A stretch of 64,000 nucleotides of DNA from Rhyzopertha dominica (Eukaryota > Arthropoda > Insecta > Coleoptera > Bostrichidae): positions 15,061,786 through 15,125,785 of the forward strand of contig QCXZ01000041.1 in assembly GCA_025024175.1 (NCBI GenBank). The letters are read 5' to 3'. Positions 1 to 10,600 of the stretch are shown in pieces. The notes beneath the pieces were generated by a model that saw only the letters and a list, made by a program, of their open reading frames with translations, was not told the DNA's origin and did no database searches. The translations under genes and the position numbers were made by a program. The first letter of the stretch is position 1; every line of letters begins with the position of its first letter.

Positions 1-25
1 CAGGTTATTCAACTCGTGACGTCAA

Positions 26-445
26 GTGTCATGTAAACATTACCGAGGAGCGTGCTGTTTAATGGTGTATTATCATTCTTGTATTGTAAACGCTTTTGTG
101 TGGTGTATATTGAAAGGACGGTGTAAGAGGTCGCACCAAAAAGTGATTTGTGTAGTTTTACAAGCATCTATTACGTATGGAAAACAAAACAAGTGTTGGT
201 TTGTACATGGTTATAAAAGTACCCAGGTCAGTACTGCTAACAAAATTTTTGTAGTCGTTCCTCGAGATTATCAACGTATAAAAAAGTTGTTCAAGGACCC
301 TAGACGTGATATGCCGAAATCGCAAAGTTTGTTTTTCTGTTGTGAAGATCATCTTAATTCTTACTGTAAGTTTTATTATTCTTTTTGGGGTAATAAGTGT
401 TTACCATTCAGTTTCCATTTTGTTTTTTGCTTGAAGAGGATATGA
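26..445 (+). pseudogene. Degenerate THAP-domain exon
   Basis: The open frame of 139 codons has a C-terminal half resembling THAP zinc-finger domains of insect transposon-derived proteins: a KIFVVVPRD stretch, then KLFKDPRRDMPKS, then FFCCEDHLN, corresponding to the usual FxxFPKD ... W ... RRD.PKS ... CCEDHF pattern. Several zinc/DNA-contact positions are lost: the second cysteine of the C-x4-C pair is Y, the conserved W is replaced, and the final HF is HL. A donor-like GTAAGT follows the EDHLN segment at about 366. I read it as the decayed first exon of a THAP transposase or domesticated relative. The family is moderately certain; function is unlikely. Confidence 0.5.
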
Positions 446-795
446 AAAATTATATGCGTTTTAAGTTGATAGAGGGAAATGTTATAATAAAGAACGACGT
501 TGTTCCCCATATATTCGACTGTTAGCCAGACCGGAAACGAGCCGCAAGAGCCCCGAAAATAAATGGCAATTTATATTTATTCTGACCTTTAAAATAAATG
601 TCAAGTTTAGGGTACATTTTTGATTCTTACATTTTTTATGTTTACAAATAGTATGTTTCCAACAACCCACTGTTATCAAATTATCAATGCTACGTTAATT
701 TCATAAAAAGTTCACTTATGCTGTTGCTTTGTTGCTTGTACGTTCCTCAACTCCGCCGCGTTGAACCGATCGTCGCTGTACACAAATTTCATAAC

Positions 796-1941
796 TAGAG
801 ACGGGTCGTTATTTTAGTAACGTTATTTTGGAACGTTATTATTTAATAACGGAACGTAACGTTCCCGACTGTGCACGGAACTCGTTATATTTTGGACCGT
901 CAAAACAGCGCAACGCAGTCACGCAGCAAGCTGACTCAAGGTCGGAAACGACGTGGTACGAAAAACGGCGACCACGAATAATCTGTACTAGTAAATCCGG
1001 CAACCGGCATAACGTGGAACGTGGAACCGCACGAGAAACGTGAAAGGAACTAATGGAAAACACAATCGTTAACGACGATACGTAAAGTAACGAGTAAATA
1101 CATCTAGGTTTGTTCAGCAGCAAGGTTTTTTTAAGTAAATTAGGTTACTTATGCAATTGGTGATGACTAAAATGTTTAGAAGTGTTTTTTTTATAGAAAT
1201 TGATATAATAATTAATAGGGGTATAGTAGTTAGGTATTTTATAGCGTCAGTATTTAATTAATCGAATTGATTAACAAAACCCTCAAGTTCCTTATTTATG
1301 TATAAACATAACAAAATATAAACTTAAGTGTAAACAAATACAAAACAGAAAATACTAATCCATAAAATAGAAAAAAACAGTCGAATATATAGGTACCTAT
1401 TGGCAAACGAAAAAGCAACTCTCACTGAATTAACAAAAAATCCGTAAATGCAAAGAACTTTAACTTATAAAATTTAGTTCACAGCGAACTTCCAACACAA
1501 GAAATAAAATAAGATTACTATGAACTAAATCTAACTGTTTGCAGTAAATTATTGTTAACAAACTAATTTTTTTTGTATTATGTCCTACAAACAAGATCTG
1601 ATTGTCTGTACCTGAAACTTACGAAAAAATGATGAAATAATTAATCTACACACCTCATTCCTGCAAAGACCGTTACTAGGCAACTACTTTAGCGTTACCA
1701 GATTATATTACATAAAATTGTATGATAAATATAAACAAATCAAAGTGCAATACAATACATCTAATATGTTAAATACCTGCCGTTTTCTTAAATTGTAAAA
1801 GATTGAGTACAAAACGGGCACGCAACTGCGCAACACTGTGAAATACATCGTTCCAAAAAATAACGTTATTTTGGAACGTTACATTTCTGGAACGGAACGC
1901 TATGGAACGTTCCACACGAGTAACCGTTATTCCCACCTCTA
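796..1941 (+). mobile_element. Non-autonomous hAT-type element, left copy, with perfect 8-bp TSD
   Basis: The termini are TAGAGACGGG on the left and CCCACCTCTA on the right, imperfect inverted repeats of one another. They are flanked by the identical 8-bp duplication TTCATAAC at 788-795 and 1942-1949, the hallmark of hAT transposition. Subterminal regions at both ends are crowded with AACGTTATTTTGGAACG-type motifs in both orientations. The interior (about 1.1 kb) has no credible transposase. A second copy in inverted orientation begins at 62913 and runs off the right edge. Confidence 0.9.
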
Positions 1942-2065
1942 TTCATAACAGTGAACATGCCTTCAGAAGTCATAACTGATAAGTATTTCACTTTTTCTAG
2001 GGGTATTTTAATTCGCTTGTCACAAAATGATCGCAAACAACAAACTGATAAATTGACGGGCCGAG

Positions 2066-2104
2066 GCCACAGAAATCTTATATTATAAATAAGATTTCTG
2101 TGGC
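2066..2104. repeat. Perfect 15-bp hairpin with 9-nt loop
   Basis: GCCACAGAAATCTTA at 2066-2080 is exactly reverse-complemented at 2090-2104, separated by TATTATAAA. It lies about 300 bp upstream of the CCDC85 exon acceptor. It could be a miniature element footprint or a chance intronic hairpin; no role can be assigned. Confidence 0.8.
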
Positions 2105-2401
2105 TGAGGCTGACGCATAACGCGCTGACCCCAGATGTAAACAAGCGGCCAATTTACAAGACACCTGACGTCACGGCCAATATGTTCGGGTTTTGGCGGT
2201 CCCTTTAAATATTCACATTTTTAATATTAAAAATGCACCTTACGATCCATTTTTTCGAATTTATAAGCTGTGACAGCTGTTTTGTGGATTAGATGCTACC
2301 TATTAATATGCAATTTAATAAAATATAAATACATGGCAAATACCCAATTGACGGAAAACTAACACATCTCTTACGTATAATTTCCAATAAATCTTTTCCA
2401 G

Positions 2402-2933
2402 ATCAAATAATGCAGTATGTTAGGAGCTTAGAGCAACGGGTGAAGCAACTAGAAGACGACAAACGAGCCCTGACTCACAAAATCAACCAAATAGCCACTA
2501 CAACTGGCGATCCCAGTCTAGCCGTACCTCCAGATGCGGGAAGCGGTGTTTTGACGGGGCGACCGGAAGCTGTAGTGCGTGCGCTCCAGGTAAAGTAGAA
2601 AAAGCAAAATTAAAGATTCGTGTTCGATATTCTGGCTTTCTAGGTCCTCGAAGTACGAGAACAACTGGAGAGAGAAGGAAGAGCACCGTCAGAAAACATG
2701 TCCGATACCGCGTCTGCAGACATGGACGACGGAGAGAAGGCGTTGGTGAGAGAAATGTGCAATGTAAGCTTCTTTTTTCACTTGTTTGTCTAACATTGTG
2801 TTATTCTCGTTTGCTTGTTGGGTATTTTTTGGTTAATTCTTCCTTTTAACTCGTTTAGTTGTTGATCATGATATAGTTTTTTTGACAGGTCGTTTGGCGA
2901 AAACTAGAAGAAGTGCCACCAGTAAGAAGATAA
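2402..2933 (+). CDS. CCDC85-family coiled-coil protein, last three exons
   Basis: Exons are 2402-2589, 2644-2763 and 2889-2933 (TAA at 2931-2933), joined by introns of 54 and 125 bp with GTAAAG/CTAG and GTAAGC/ACAG borders, both in phase 0. The first exon continues a coiled coil (YVRSLEQRVKQLEDDKRAL). The last two encode the conserved C-terminal block of CCDC85/PICC-1 proteins: EAVVRALQVLEVREQLER, an acidic linker, then KALVREMCNVVWRKLEE. Vertebrate CCDC85A/C and worm PICC-1 carry the same VLEVHE ... REMCNVVWRKLG signature and act at adherens junctions, binding delta-catenin or PAR-3 partners (family knowledge). The N-terminal coiled-coil exons are outside the window. The short tail after WRKLEE (VPPVRR) is shorter than in vertebrates. 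Confidence 0.85.
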
Positions 2934-3167
2934 CTTCCGAGAGTGCCTGTCTTTGTAAATCCAAAATTGCCATTTTTAAACATAGCTCCACTGGGAAAAG
3001 TGCTTCGTTGCCTCGCTAAAGCCACATGTACAAATTCATTAAAATGTACCTACATCTTTTTTTTAGTTTTATGTATAGGTATTTGTATATTTTAAGTTCT
3101 TTCTAGGTATTTATTTGTGTAATTCGTAGTTTTTTAATGTGCTCGTTTTTTGTACAAAATATTTTGA

Positions 3168-3173
3168 AATAAA
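3168..3173 (+). terminator. Poly(A) signal AATAAA for the CCDC85-like gene
   Basis: AATAAA lies 235 bp past the CCDC85 stop codon, in a T-rich 3' UTR and followed by T-rich sequence. It is the first canonical hexamer downstream of the stop. Confidence 0.6.
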
Positions 3174-4050
3174 ATATTTTTATTACAGAATATCGAAAAT
3201 ATTGCATTACTCTCGAACCCTTTAACCCATTACTTAAAGGACCTTCTGAAAAATAGACCACATTTACATAATGACTGCAAAATGTCATGAAGCTACAAAA
3301 CATATCTTGAAAACAAAATATTCTCTAAATTGTAGTAATTTTGAATATTTTTTAACCTATAAAAGGTATTTAATTGTAACAAATTAAAATATGAAATAAG
3401 TATAACTACATGGCATACTTGCGTAATAGTCACAAAGGAAATAAAAGCTTCATCCAAAATAATAATGTGATTATTATATACCTTATTTCCTCATTCCCCT
3501 TGACTTTAATGCGTATTTATGATCATGTCCTGGTAAATAGGACTTTAAGGACAGGTGCCTACAAGTCATTATAGAAACATAGGAATTCTTCTATCAGTGA
3601 CTGGCATTTTATAACTTTGGTACGTTCCTCGTCAAGTCACTGACACGCGCGTCGTCTCTTGGTTTAATTCTAAACGGATTTAATGATGAAGAGCTACCGT
3701 GTGAAGTTATTTAGTGAAAATTGCTGATGGTAACGATCGTAAAATCCATTTTTTAACTTATTTTTCCCCATATTAGTACTTAAGACACACCGCTTTTATC
3801 CACTGCATTCTTCATTCCTCACGGACGATTAAGTACCTGTAAAAACACAGTTCAGGATTTTTTCTTTTAGTATTAGAGCAATTCACCCCACAACAATTTT
3901 GATTTGACCGTTTTTAGCGTTTAAAACATTTTTTGTTAACTCCATCATGATCAGCAGTGCTTTTAAGTACAGCTGTCACCCGATTATTGCCATAGAGCAC
4001 AGACAGCGGCTACGTGTCGCTGCTTGAGCTACTATGTTAAAGTCGTTAGN
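3174..4050. other. Intergenic, no gene recognised
   Basis: AT-rich sequence without a supportable ORF. A locally GC-richer patch at about 3620-3670 (CACGCGCGTCGTC) is followed by a short ATG frame of 12 codons. It could be a promoter or 5' UTR relic but has no coding support. Confidence 0.5.
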
Positions 4051-4058
4051 TAGATAAA

Positions 4059-4572
4059 TAAGGTGACCAACCGTCCGGCTTTAGCCCAGACAGGTTTGTA
4101 TTTTTGTTTATGAGTCCGTATTTAATNTNGCATCCGGATTTGTCCGGTTTTTTTNGGGTTTGGCTAAAAAGTATGCTAAAATATATATGTGTACAACATA
4201 GTATTTTCCTTTTTCATTGCTGTGTTCGTAGGGCAGCGAGTCTGCGCAGTAACTCCCTGGCTTGATAATGTGAATGGCGATTGGTGAGATGTGCGGCAGG
4301 TCCTGTTGTTTGTTGTGACGTCATGACGTTTCCGTATTATAATCTTTACTGCACCTGCGTCTCACCCTATCTGTCCGGGGATCCTTTATCACAAAATNTT
4401 ATTAGTATTATAGTAAACTTGTAGGTATTTAGTTCTGTGGCATCAGCGCGCAATTGCGTAGCCGTCATAACCTAATGCCTGACCATTCCTTTTTACTCTT
4501 TACTTTATCCTATATTACAAATAGCACCATGGAGGCGTCCGGATTTTCTGGTTTGGAAAGTTGGTCAGCTTA
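4059..4572 (+). mobile_element. Non-autonomous hAT element (TAAGGTGACCAAC family), copy 1
   Basis: Starts TAAGGTGACCAACCGTCCGG and ends with the inverted GTTGGTCAGCTTA. It is flanked by the exact 8-bp duplication TAGATAAA at 4051-4058 and 4573-4580. The interior is full of TCCGG motifs near both ends and has no ORF. It shares most of its sequence with the 687-bp copy at 15942-16628. It sits inside the terminal repeat of a small MITE (see 4573-4736), so it is the younger insertion. Confidence 0.9.
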
Positions 4573-4736
4573 TAGATAAAGTACCGCAATTGTTCGCCAA
4601 TTTAGTGCAAAATAGCAGCGGTTAATTTAAATGTTTATGTAGAAGACGGAATCAAACCTATTTGGTTTATATGGTTTTGGTATCATCCGCCATTTTAGTA
4701 CAAAAATAAGGACAATGAATTGCGGTACTTTATCTA
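4573..4736 (+). mobile_element. 164-bp MITE, interrupted at its left tip by the hAT insertion
   Basis: TAGATAAAGTACCGCAATT at 4573-4591 is the exact reverse complement of 4718-4736. The first 8 bases of its left terminus (TAGATAAA) were duplicated by the hAT insertion, so the original left edge continues at 4051-4058. The interior is non-coding. The target duplication of the MITE itself cannot be defined because of an N at 4050. Confidence 0.8.
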
Positions 4737-4763
4737 TCTAGTGACTTTATACTATGTATTTTA

Positions 4764-5138
4764 CAGAAATTCTAGGTATAAATGATTCATGTAACGCGGG
4801 CGTCGTTTATTTGCGAATTCTTTGTACCGCCTTCTTGTAACTGCTGCCAAGCCCAAGCTACGATATGCACGGCGATAGTACTGAAGGTTGCAGATCAATG
4901 TCACACCACAGCTTCGAAATGTAAGCTTTCTGCAACCCAAAAGTTAATTATCGCACAAAACACTACAGAATATGTTGAAAATATACACTCCCAGGCGTTT
5001 TCTCATATTAAAATATATCAGATAATTAAAAAATCGACAGATAAGTAGTATACATCACTTTCCTAAGAGGCGGCAAATTGATTTAATCGATAATTTCCAT
5101 AAGCGCTCTGGATGCATGAATCATTTATAGAAACCCTG
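4764..5138 (+). mobile_element. TA-flanked MITE (CAGGGTTTCTATAAATGA family), full copy
   Basis: The inverted ends include TATAAATGATTCATG at 4777-4791 and CATGAATCATTTATA at 5115-5129. The right tip GAAACCCTG is followed by TA and the left CAG is preceded by TA, as expected for a Tc1/mariner-type target, though the left tip has diverged. An 88-codon ORF inside (4782-5048) has no recognisable domain. A truncated copy is at 53578-53774 and an inverted fragment at 62630-62717, so this is a dispersed family. Confidence 0.75.
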
Positions 5139-5140
5139 TA

Positions 5141-5680
5141 GAACTCCACAGTTCTAACGCGCCAAACTAGGGTTCTATAATTTTACACTGTCAAAGATAT
5201 TCATTTTTTATAAATGCCACTGGTTCAATATCTACCATTTTAGCGATTTCTGCAAGAGAAAATAATACGTTGTACTCGGCTCTTTACGGCGAACCCAGCA
5301 CATAACTGTTATATTATGCTGTACTTGACCCAAACGACATTTTCATTTTTAACACTGTTTAGAAGACGCCACTATAACTATTTATGCAATGAGAACGTAA
5401 TAAAGTACGAGTTGCATACAGAGCTTGATGTTTGACTTGAAGAAATCGATATTGCACATAACTAGCTTAAAGTTCTTAAACATGTAGACTATTTTTTACA
5501 TCTGACAACGTTGCGTGACTGCTATTTCTAACGTTTGGCAGATGTTGCTTTTGCAAGATTTCGCGAAGTAGCATACGAGAAGCTTAAAATTAGGAATAAA
5601 CTATGCTGTTTGTACATAATTGTTCTGCAAATCTGACGTCTAATCACAGTTGTTTAGCATCTCTAATAAAGTAAAAGGCA
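5141..5680. other. Intergenic, nothing recognised
   Basis: No ORF, repeat pair or regulatory signal that I can support. It lies between two MITEs. Confidence 0.5.
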
Positions 5681-5899
5681 CTATACTCCGATCACCGAAC
5701 AGATGGAGTGATGATGATGCCTATTCTTCACGCAATTTTTAAACCATAAACATTTCATAATTTTTCAGTTAATTGTTCAGTAGTTAAATATTTGTTATAA
5801 AGATTAAGTCGGACTTAAATACACAACATCAAATCCGATAACGTGCAAGATGAACACAATTCACGTGATCACTCCATCTATTCGGTGATCGGAGTATAG
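5681..5899 (+). mobile_element. 219-bp MITE with 32-bp terminal inverted repeats
   Basis: The 32 bases at 5681-5712, beginning CTATACTCCGATCACCGAA, are matched in reverse complement by 5868-5899 with a single mismatch. Each end can be read as a TA target followed by TACTCCGATCACC, which suggests a Tc1/mariner-type MITE. The interior is AT-rich and non-coding. Such high arm identity suggests fairly recent activity. Confidence 0.85.
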
Positions 5900-6315
5900 T
5901 ACCATAAAGTGTTGCTTTATGGATGCCAGCCAACTGCTCGAAACTTGAAACTTACATGTTTAGGTTAGATAAACTACTATTTCATTTTTTTAGGACAACA
6001 AAGGAGGTAAAAGACAAGTACAGGGGGGAGCAAATAGTTAGTGGGGCGTGGGGGTAATAAAATTTGTAGACAGGAACAGCCATATTGAAGTGCCACTTTG
6101 CGTGATTGCCAAGTCGTCAAGGATGATTGCATGCGTGCGCTAAAAACAGTAAATTGTTTTTAAAATGTTTAAATAGGAAATGTTCAAATTACGAGAATGG
6201 GCTTTTTCGTATACTTTCCTTGCTAGTTTTGTTCGCGATTACGTTGTATTTACAAAAGGTTTTTCTATGCAATTTAGCTCTAAAGTAGGTACACAACAAT
6301 TATTAATCTGACAGC
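5900..6315. other. Intergenic, nothing recognised
   Basis: AT-rich with a purine-rich patch near 6000-6060. It could hold promoter sequence for the weak small ORF at 6316; no TATA or initiator stands out. Confidence 0.4.
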
Positions 6316-6820
6316 ATGGTATCATGCAGCATTTGTGGATTGTCCCACAAAGCACGACAAACGAGAGTAGTTTCTCAACGGTAAGTAAATAGTTGTTTTA
6401 TGGGGTGTTGAAAAATGTAAAGCTTCTTTTTCATGCAAGTGTTAAGTTGTGCACGAGGCCACAGACCCAGGGTGTATTAAACATGAGCAATGAAGAAAGC
6501 TTTTCACACGAGTGAAACACATTATTTCTTCTACAACCTCTTGTTAATAATTATAGTTAGGAATAAAAAATGATATTCACTTTTGTGAATAAGTATTTTT
6601 CATATGGTGCTTCTTGCATGAATTTGTGAATTTTTTTCAAGACTCAATATTCTGGACATTTTTTATGTGCCCTCAAAACATAAATTTGTGGTACACAATT
6701 TTATAACGTTTTTAATTTTTTTTCAGGTGGGTAGCAACTGCCGATTCTGCTTGCCGTTTTATTTNTGTTGGGGTAATAGAAAATTCTTCTTCCACCATTA
6801 TTAAACACAATAATCACTAA
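6316..6820 (+). CDS. Possible small two-exon ORF, unrecognised
   Basis: An ATG at 6316 opens 21 codons (MVSCSICGLSHK at the start) and runs into a canonical donor GTAAGT at 6381. A polypyrimidine tract and CAG acceptor end at 6726, and the frame continues (WVATADSACRF) to TAA at 6818-6820, giving about 52 residues with one codon containing N. AATAAA follows about 30 bp later. The CxxC start could be a small zinc motif or a THAP fragment. A chance pairing of splice-like signals is quite possible. Confidence 0.25.
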
Positions 6821-7497
6821 AACACAATTAAATTTATTTTTGTTAAGGAAATAAATNATTTCCCACAATCATAAGTGAAATTTTGCCAATTACCTACTTT
6901 TAGTTCTCTTATTATTGCTGCTTATTTGTAAAAATTTTCTGTACATTGTGTCAAAGTTTAAATAATGTTTCTTTTCACACAGAAACATCACTTTTCATTA
7001 TAGTTTCAAGGTACACATGAAAACATCAAGTTTCCAATACAACATTGGGGTCAATAACCTACGTTTGACCGTAGCCACAGAAAAAAAAATTTCATGTTCA
7101 TTAAATTTAACGAGATCATATATACATAGTATATATGTTATATGGTGTGCCAAGTAGGTGGCAGATTTTGTAGATCTACTGCATGTGACGTCACCTTGGG
7201 CGCAAAATGCAAACTGGGCGAATATTATTATTAACTGTTGGGTTTCTGTGCGGTTTTACAAAAACGCGATTTTGTAAACAAGCATACACGAGAATCTTAG
7301 GTATTAGTACAAATAAAAAGTTTAAAACAGTTATTAATTAAATGATATTTAAAATTGCATAAAACCCACAGACCACAGATTATATTTGCTAGAAATGTAG
7401 TACAGACTGTAGAAGTCTGGACGGGTTAATCACTAATCACAGTCTTTTGCTACAAAAGATAAAAATGCATCTGTAACAGATATTGCAAATCGCAAAC
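6821..7497. other. Intergenic, no gene recognised
   Basis: Non-coding AT-rich sequence downstream of the splicing-factor gene's poly(A) site. A small AT palindrome (CATATATAC/GTATATATG) lies near 7118-7138 and a TGACGTCA site near 7186. Neither can be tied to a gene. Confidence 0.5.
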
Positions 7498-7503
7498 TTT
7501 ATT
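7498..7503 (-). terminator. Poly(A) signal of the splicing-factor gene
   Basis: TTTATT on the plus strand reads AATAAA on the minus strand, 110 nt after the TAG stop of the RRM/zinc-knuckle gene. Confidence 0.7.
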
Positions 7504-7613
7504 TGGTCGCTTTATGAAAAATAACACCCAGTACACTCAAAAAAGGAAAAAAATAAACAACTCAACATTACTTCACCACTACACTATGACAAAACTATGG
7601 CTACCGTTAAGAA

Positions 7614-10600
7614 CTAGTAGCGATGGCGGCGGTTAGTCCTGCGCCCACCATAGTCATCATACCTCCGTGATGACCGACGTCTTCTCCCATAATCCCTTTC
7701 GTAGTAGTCCCTGTCTCTGTCCCGCCTACTCCGCCTACGGCGGTCGTAGTCGTAACTAAAAATATGTACCATTATCAGCACCCAACGTCATTTGCTACGA
7801 TTTGTTTCCGTTTAACAAACAGAGAGCTCATGTCACGTCCACACCAAGTTCAAATTGCGGTATAGAAAAACCATATAAATTCCATTTACAACCGACAACC
7901 AAACCATTAAAACACGCCATGTGCCTGATAAAAACCATAAAATTAGCGCAACAATTCTTGGTGCTTTTCTCGCTACAACATGCTCATAAATTTTATTTGC
8001 ATCACAGTCGCAGCAATCCACTCCAAACTTCTCATTAGTTATCAATACACTATTGTTTATTATAAGATATTATTGCGGAATATGTAAAATATTCCAAGTG
8101 TGTTCTATTTTTGTTTAATTGTGTTACTTCCTCTCTTATATATTTAGCTTATAAATAAATTTACCCTCTGAAAATGTGGTTCTCTCCAACTACCACAATA
8201 AGTTAGCATATGGTCTCAAAATATACAATAAAATTTAAAGTTTGGTCACATCATTTTAAAAATAAAAATTTATATTTCTCTTTAATTGTAGAAGAGTTGA
8301 CTGGGATATCCTGCATCTGTTAATAAAAGCATTAGCTAGAACGACATTCTTATAATGAGCATCAATTTGGAAGAAAACCATGCCTAAGCAAAGGACGATA
8401 TCGTAGACTTCACTTAAAAACACTGTTTGTAATTGTCTCCTGATTGTATTAAAATAAACAAACTTTCATTTCAACCATTTATTTAGGTCAGTTTCAAAAA
8501 TTTACTTATTTTACAATTGCAATTATTTGAAAAAGACCTAAATAAAACGTTAAAAAGTTCTATAAACACAAGTTTGTTTTATTTAATACAATCAGAAGCC
8601 AGAAACTACAGTTACAAACACTGCCAGTCTGTTGTCAGAGTGTGTACTCACTAATTGTGAGGAACACAGTTGAACCCTTTAATTAAATCTACTAAGAGTC
8701 CACAACAAAGACTCGTCCTTCAAAACATTATGTAATTTTATTCAAGAAAAGAAGACGAACATTAGTAGTGCCACTACACAACATACAGGGAACACAACGT
8801 GTCATTTCTGAAAAAGTTGGTTCCGCCCATATCTAAAATTACTTGGATATGATACAAAATACTATAAATTTATGCAAAATTTTCTAAAAATATGCAAGTT
8901 ACATATACTGGATAATTACCGAAATTTCTATGTGGTATCATTCCTGCACCCTTAAATAACATATTTTCACTAGTACTTAGTACTAGTTTATATCACCTAA
9001 AATCACAACTGTGACAGCAATAAAAATGGTTATTTACTTTACTAGTTGGATAGTAACACTATTATGCTATTTTTGGTACAAACTGTGCATTGTAATCCCA
9101 TAATAGTGAGTGATAAAGAAATTAAATATCTACACTTAGAAATTGAAGAAGCTGTTGCAAATGTTGTCTTTTCTCTTTTACTGGATGTCACAAGCTATGA
9201 AAATTTTTATAAAAGGTTCATTGATTGGTGTACATCCAAGAAGATGATAAATGAAGTAGAATAAGTAATACTGGAATTTTTTTAAAGAATTACTGAAGAA
9301 GTTAAATGCTCGTCTTTGGGCTTTCTATTCAATGATGTTAGCTACAATCTCAATGAAGCAAAATGTTGTTCTTTTTTTAAAAGCAATCTGTGGGACAAGG
9401 GCCAAAGAAATCCAGAGTATCAACAAAAGAGGGTGTGTCAAGATGGAGATAAAGAATTTTTGTTAATAAAGGTAAAAACTTTTTGAATGCTCGACATAAT
9501 TAAACTAATACATTCGTATTTAAGGTTGCTGTAATAATAGATGACCTAACCTGTAATTAAAAAGTGTGAAAAATGAGGGACAGCTTTTCCATATCTTCAT
9601 TTCAAGTATAAAGACCAAAATATCCCGAGAATTCCTAATTACTGTCAGAGGATTCGAAGGAGTGAAAATGGTTAAACCAATTCAAAAACGTATGTGTTGT
9701 GTCCTAATCAAGCTGTTCATAGAAGGTTTTTCATCGGTTACAGAGGTGGCAATTGCATAAAGCTTCCTATTTAGTGCAATGCTAAAGAAGATGACAACTT
9801 TCTTAATTTACCACAAGCTTAAGAATACATATTAACAATACAGTGCCATGATGGTTGGTGGTCGAATGCTGAATGGGAGGAATACATTGGTACTATAATT
9901 GAAAAAAATAAAAAACAGTCTTAAAAATTTTGGAGGACAGATTAGCAACAATTCATATCAGGCGACTTCATCTGCCATTAATTCTACCAACTGAAAAAAA
10001 ATGTGTATTCCATATTTATCGAAATGGTAATTTAGTTAAATTAAGTGCCTATTATTGTGCATATTTCATTATAACAAAATCACGTTAATAAAAGTTTGGA
10101 GATTTCGTATTATACCATGCTATAACATGAAAACTATAACCAAATTTCTCTGACGTAAACATCTTTTTATAGTCCGTGGGCATTATTACGCTATTATGAC
10201 CCAGCTGGCCATAATGAACATCAAAAATTAAAAATAAACACAACGCTATGAGCTTATTCAAAGTTTTATCTAAATTTTGATGTTTACATTGCACTTTAGT
10301 CATGCTTATGTTGCGGCAGCAGGTCGCCTTTTCGGCAGCTTCTTCAGTTTCGTTTATCATAATTTTGTGAAGATAGTTTATCACTTTGAAAACCGAATGG
10401 CAAAACGTCAAATGAATTACGATTCTCTTTGCTTTCTATTACCCATCATAAATATGAAATTTCCTTAAAGACTGATAAGAGGTTATATTATCAGTTATTT
10501 TAAATATTCGATATAGTAATCATGCATAAAGTTTTCTATGCATTGCGAGGGTAACTGATTTTTATGGTCCTACAGAATAGCGCCTTGGACCATAAACATC

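Larger units (their letters stand above)
1..2401. other. Probable intron of the CCDC85-family gene (TE-rich)
   Basis: No exon of a host gene was recognised here. The first CCDC85-like exon in the window begins with a splice acceptor at 2402, so its upstream exons must lie to the left and this stretch is most simply their intron (inference). It holds a THAP-like relic (26-445), a 1.15-kb hAT-type element (796-1941) and a perfect short hairpin (2066-2104). The 446-795 and 1950-2065 parts show nothing further that I can support. Confidence 0.6.

Noticed and set aside
839..1123. 94-codon minus-strand ORF
   Set aside because: Falls inside the non-autonomous hAT element in its repetitive subterminal region; the second copy does not preserve the frame.
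7802..8045. Overlapping ORFs on both strands in the SR-gene intron
   Set aside because: Low-complexity AT-driven frames with no domain, located entirely inside a supported intron.
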